Shown here one piece after another: positions 6,697 through 8,524 of a stretch of 8,524 nt of DNA (position 1 is its first letter; each line of letters starts with the position of its first letter). The translations under genes and the position numbers were made by a program. Origin of the DNA: an uncultured Sphingobium sp. (GTDB taxonomy: Bacteria; Pseudomonadota; Alphaproteobacteria; Sphingomonadales; Sphingomonadaceae); NCBI GenBank assembly GCA_913773715.1, contig CAJYHD010000554.1, positions 1-8,524 of the forward strand, in the 5' to 3' direction. A model generated the notes under the pieces. The model saw only the letters and a list, made by a program, of their open reading frames with translations, was not told the DNA's origin and did no database searches.

Positions 6697-8181
6697 ATGG
6701 ACAGCGTTGAGGCGCGATCGGAGTCTTCGGGCCTGTTCAAGGGCATGCTCGGCACCGGCGACATCATCTTCATGATCCTCGCCTGCGCCGCGCCCATGGG
6801 CGTGCTGGCGGGCATCATTCCGCTGGCGCTCGCTTTCGGCAACGGCGCGGGGACGCCCGGCACGCTGCTCGGCATGTGCTTTGTCATCCTGCTGTTCGCG
6901 GTCGGCTATGTCCGCATGATCCCGCATGTGCGCAACGCAGGCGCCTTCTACGCCTATATTGCGTCCAGCATCAGCAAGGAGGCGGGAATCGCCGCGGCCT
7001 ATATCGCCGTCACCGCCTATATCTGCTCGGCGACATCGGTGCTGGGCGCGATGTGCTATTTCTTGTCCGACTTCATCCAGCAGCTGTCGGGAATATCGAC
7101 ACGGTGGGAGATGTGGGCGGCGATTACCATCGCCGTCACGTCATGGCTCGGCTTTCGCAAGATTACCATGGCGGCCAAGGTGCTGACCATCGCGCTGATG
7201 GCGGAGGTGCTGGTCATCGTCGTCCTCGACATCCTGATCCTATACGGCAAAGGCCTGTCGGGCATCAATTTCGCCAGCTTCACACCCGCCACTATTCTTG
7301 CGCCGGGCCTTGGCATATCCGTCATCTACGCCATCAACGGCTGCATCGGGTTCGAAGCGACCGCCATCTATCAGGAAGAGGCGCGCAATCGGGAAGAGAC
7401 GATCCCGCGCGCGACCTATGGCGCGGTGATGGTGCTGGGCAGCTTCTATGTGCTTTCGACCTGGTGCCTGGTGCTGAGCATCCAGCCTGGCGATGTGAAG
7501 GCGGTGGCGGCGGCCGACCCCGGGCGATTGGTGAGCGGCGTGGCGCAGCAGTATATGGGCATCATCGGCCGGGACCTGCTGAGCCTGCTGACCATCACCA
7601 GTCTGTTCGCGGCGGTGCTGGGCTTCTTCAACAACATCACCCGCTACCTCTTCGCCATGGCGCGCGATGGATTGCTGCCTGCGCCGCTTGGCACGGTCCA
7701 CCGCGTCCACGGATCGCCGAGCGTCGCGTGCGTCGTGCTGACGATCATCCTGTCGATCGTCGTCGGCCTGTTCGCGCTTGCAGGTCTCGACCCGCTGCTC
7801 AACCTCGCCACCAGCCTATCGTCGATGGGGGCGGTCGGCCTCATGCTGCTGCTGACCACGACGTCACTATCGGTGCCGATCTTCTTTGCGCGACGAGGTG
7901 AATATTCGCTGGGCAAGACGGCATCGCCCTTTCTGGGCGGCGTGCTGATCGCGGTCGCAACTTGGCTGTCGCTCACCAACTATTCGGCGTTGACGGGGAC
8001 GAAGCTTGCCATCGTCAACAACCTGCCCTGGCTGTTCCTGCCGCTCGGCATGCTCGGGCTTGGCCACGGCCTCTACCTGAAGCTGTTCCGACCCGAAACC
8101 TATTCGCGGGTGGGATCGACACGGGTCGAGGAGGAGCGCGAACCTGCGCCCGTCAGGCCCATCGCGCCGGCTCATGCCTGA
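6697..8181 (+). CDS. APC-superfamily permease (amino acid/polyamine transporter type), 12 TM
   Basis: The protein has 494 residues with about twelve hydrophobic segments, near 21-46, 54-76, 95-124, 138-155, 160-183, 200-222, 240-262, 293-315, 342-364, 367-397, 411-428 and 438-462. The segment GFEATAIYQEEARN (218-231) followed by IPRATYGAV (236-244) is the APC pattern (GFE..xxEExxxPxxxIPRA), and SLFAAVLGFFNNITRYLFAMARDGLLP (302-328) is the TM8 region with the conserved RxLFAMARDG loop. These transporters sit in the inner membrane and import amino acids or related amines by proton or sodium symport. ATG 6697 is chosen because GGAG (6688-6691) is five bases ahead; upstream in-frame ATGs at 6652 and 6676 would add hydrophilic, unconserved-looking residues. 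The C-terminus is a charged cytoplasmic tail. Its neighbours suggest uptake of the substrate of the catabolic genes. Confidence 0.88.
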   Translation: MDSVEARSESSGLFKGMLGTGDIIFMILACAAPMGVLAGIIPLALAFGNGAGTPGTLLGMCFVILLFAVGYVRMIPHVRNAGAFYAYIASSISKEAGIAAAYIAVTAYICSATSVLGAMCYFLSDFIQQLSGISTRWEMWAAITIAVTSWLGFRKITMAAKVLTIALMAEVLVIVVLDILILYGKGLSGINFASFTPATILAPGLGISVIYAINGCIGFEATAIYQEEARNREETIPRATYGAVMVLGSFYVLSTWCLVLSIQPGDVKAVAAADPGRLVSGVAQQYMGIIGRDLLSLLTITSLFAAVLGFFNNITRYLFAMARDGLLPAPLGTVHRVHGSPSVACVVLTIILSIVVGLFALAGLDPLLNLATSLSSMGAVGLMLLLTTTSLSVPIFFARRGEYSLGKTASPFLGGVLIAVATWLSLTNYSALTGTKLAIVNNLPWLFLPLGMLGLGHGLYLKLFRPETYSRVGSTRVEEEREPAPVRPIAPAHA

Positions 8182-8203
8182 GCCTCATATTCTGGAGACG
8201 ACC

Positions 8204-8524
8204 ATGACCGATATCCCCCATCTCGCCATTACGATGCCCAAAGGGTTGTTGCTGATCGACGGCCAACTGGTCGAGCCGCTGGAGCAGGGGCAGACGATCG
8301 ACGTGACCGATCCGACGACCGGGCGGCAGATCACGACCATTCCGGCCTGCGGCGCCGCCGATGTCGATCGCGCGGTGCAGGCGGCGCAGCGCTGTTTCGA
8401 AAGTCGCGAATGGCAATCGATGCGCCCGATTGACCGGGGACAGCTGCTGGAACGGCTGGCGCTGCTAGTTGAGCAGCATGCCGATGAGTTGGCAGCGCTG
8501 GAATCGCTCGACAGTGGCAAGCTG
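8204..8524 (+). CDS. NAD(P)-dependent aldehyde dehydrogenase, N-terminal part (3' end outside window)
   Basis: An open frame of 107 codons runs from ATG 8204 to the right edge without a stop. GGAG (8194-8197) is seven bases ahead of the start, and the gap from the permease stop is 22 bases, so the two genes are probably in one transcript. The sequence is a standard aldehyde dehydrogenase N-terminus: LLIDGQLVEP (16-25), VTDPTTGRQITTIPACGAADVDRAV in pattern (34-58), REWQSMRPIDRGQLLERLALL (72-92 region) and the ESLDSGK motif (100-106). These enzymes oxidise aldehydes to acids with NAD(P)+. The catalytic Cys and Glu and the cofactor motifs lie beyond the window, so activity and subfamily cannot be judged. 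It may oxidise an aldehyde released by the upstream retro-aldolase-like pair. Confidence 0.88.
   Translation, partial: MTDIPHLAITMPKGLLLIDGQLVEPLEQGQTIDVTDPTTGRQITTIPACGAADVDRAVQAAQRCFESREWQSMRPIDRGQLLERLALLVEQHADELAALESLDSGKL

Noticed and set aside
1..8524. tRNA, rRNA, CRISPR array, insertion sequence or attachment site
   Set aside because: No spaced direct repeats, transposase-like protein, terminal repeats or tRNA-like cloverleaf were seen; the window is almost wholly filled by metabolic genes.

Overview
The window is GC-rich, densely packed DNA with all genes on the + strand. The base composition, codon use and gene types suggest an alphaproteobacterium, most likely a sphingomonad. This is inferred from the general look of the proteins, since no search could be run.

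Layout. (i) Positions 1-1126 hold the C-terminal part of an indolepyruvate oxidoreductase beta-subunit-type protein whose start lies left of the window. (ii) A MarR-family regulator follows (1180-1671). (iii) A short AT-rich gap (1672-1813) carries two adjacent inverted repeats. One is a perfect palindrome with 16-bp arms (1721-1758), which looks like an operator. (iv) Four tightly coupled genes follow, with stop/start overlaps at each junction: an AMP-forming acyl-CoA synthetase, a thiolase-fold protein lacking the thiolase catalytic Cys and His, a DUF35 (zinc ribbon + OB fold) protein fused to a degenerate short-chain dehydrogenase domain, and a cyclase/kynurenine-formamidase-type metal hydrolase. 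(v) After a 128-base gap with a stem-loop come a 12-TM amino acid/polyamine/organocation (APC) permease and the first 107 residues of an aldehyde dehydrogenase cut by the right edge.

How the genes may work together (inference). The permease imports a substrate, the cyclase-type hydrolase may open a ring or amide, and the synthetase makes a CoA thioester. The thiolase-like/DUF35 pair resembles the Ltp2-ChsH2(DUF35)-type retro-aldolases of steroid side-chain degradation and could cleave a beta-hydroxyacyl-CoA. The aldehyde dehydrogenase could then oxidise a released aldehyde. The MarR protein is the obvious candidate regulator, through the palindrome just upstream of the synthetase. The substrate cannot be read from the sequence; an aromatic or indole-type compound is a guess from the neighbours.

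The most unusual items are the DUF35-SDR fusion whose SDR half has lost its catalytic and cofactor residues, the palindromic control region, and the cyclase with Gln in place of a conserved metal-site Glu.
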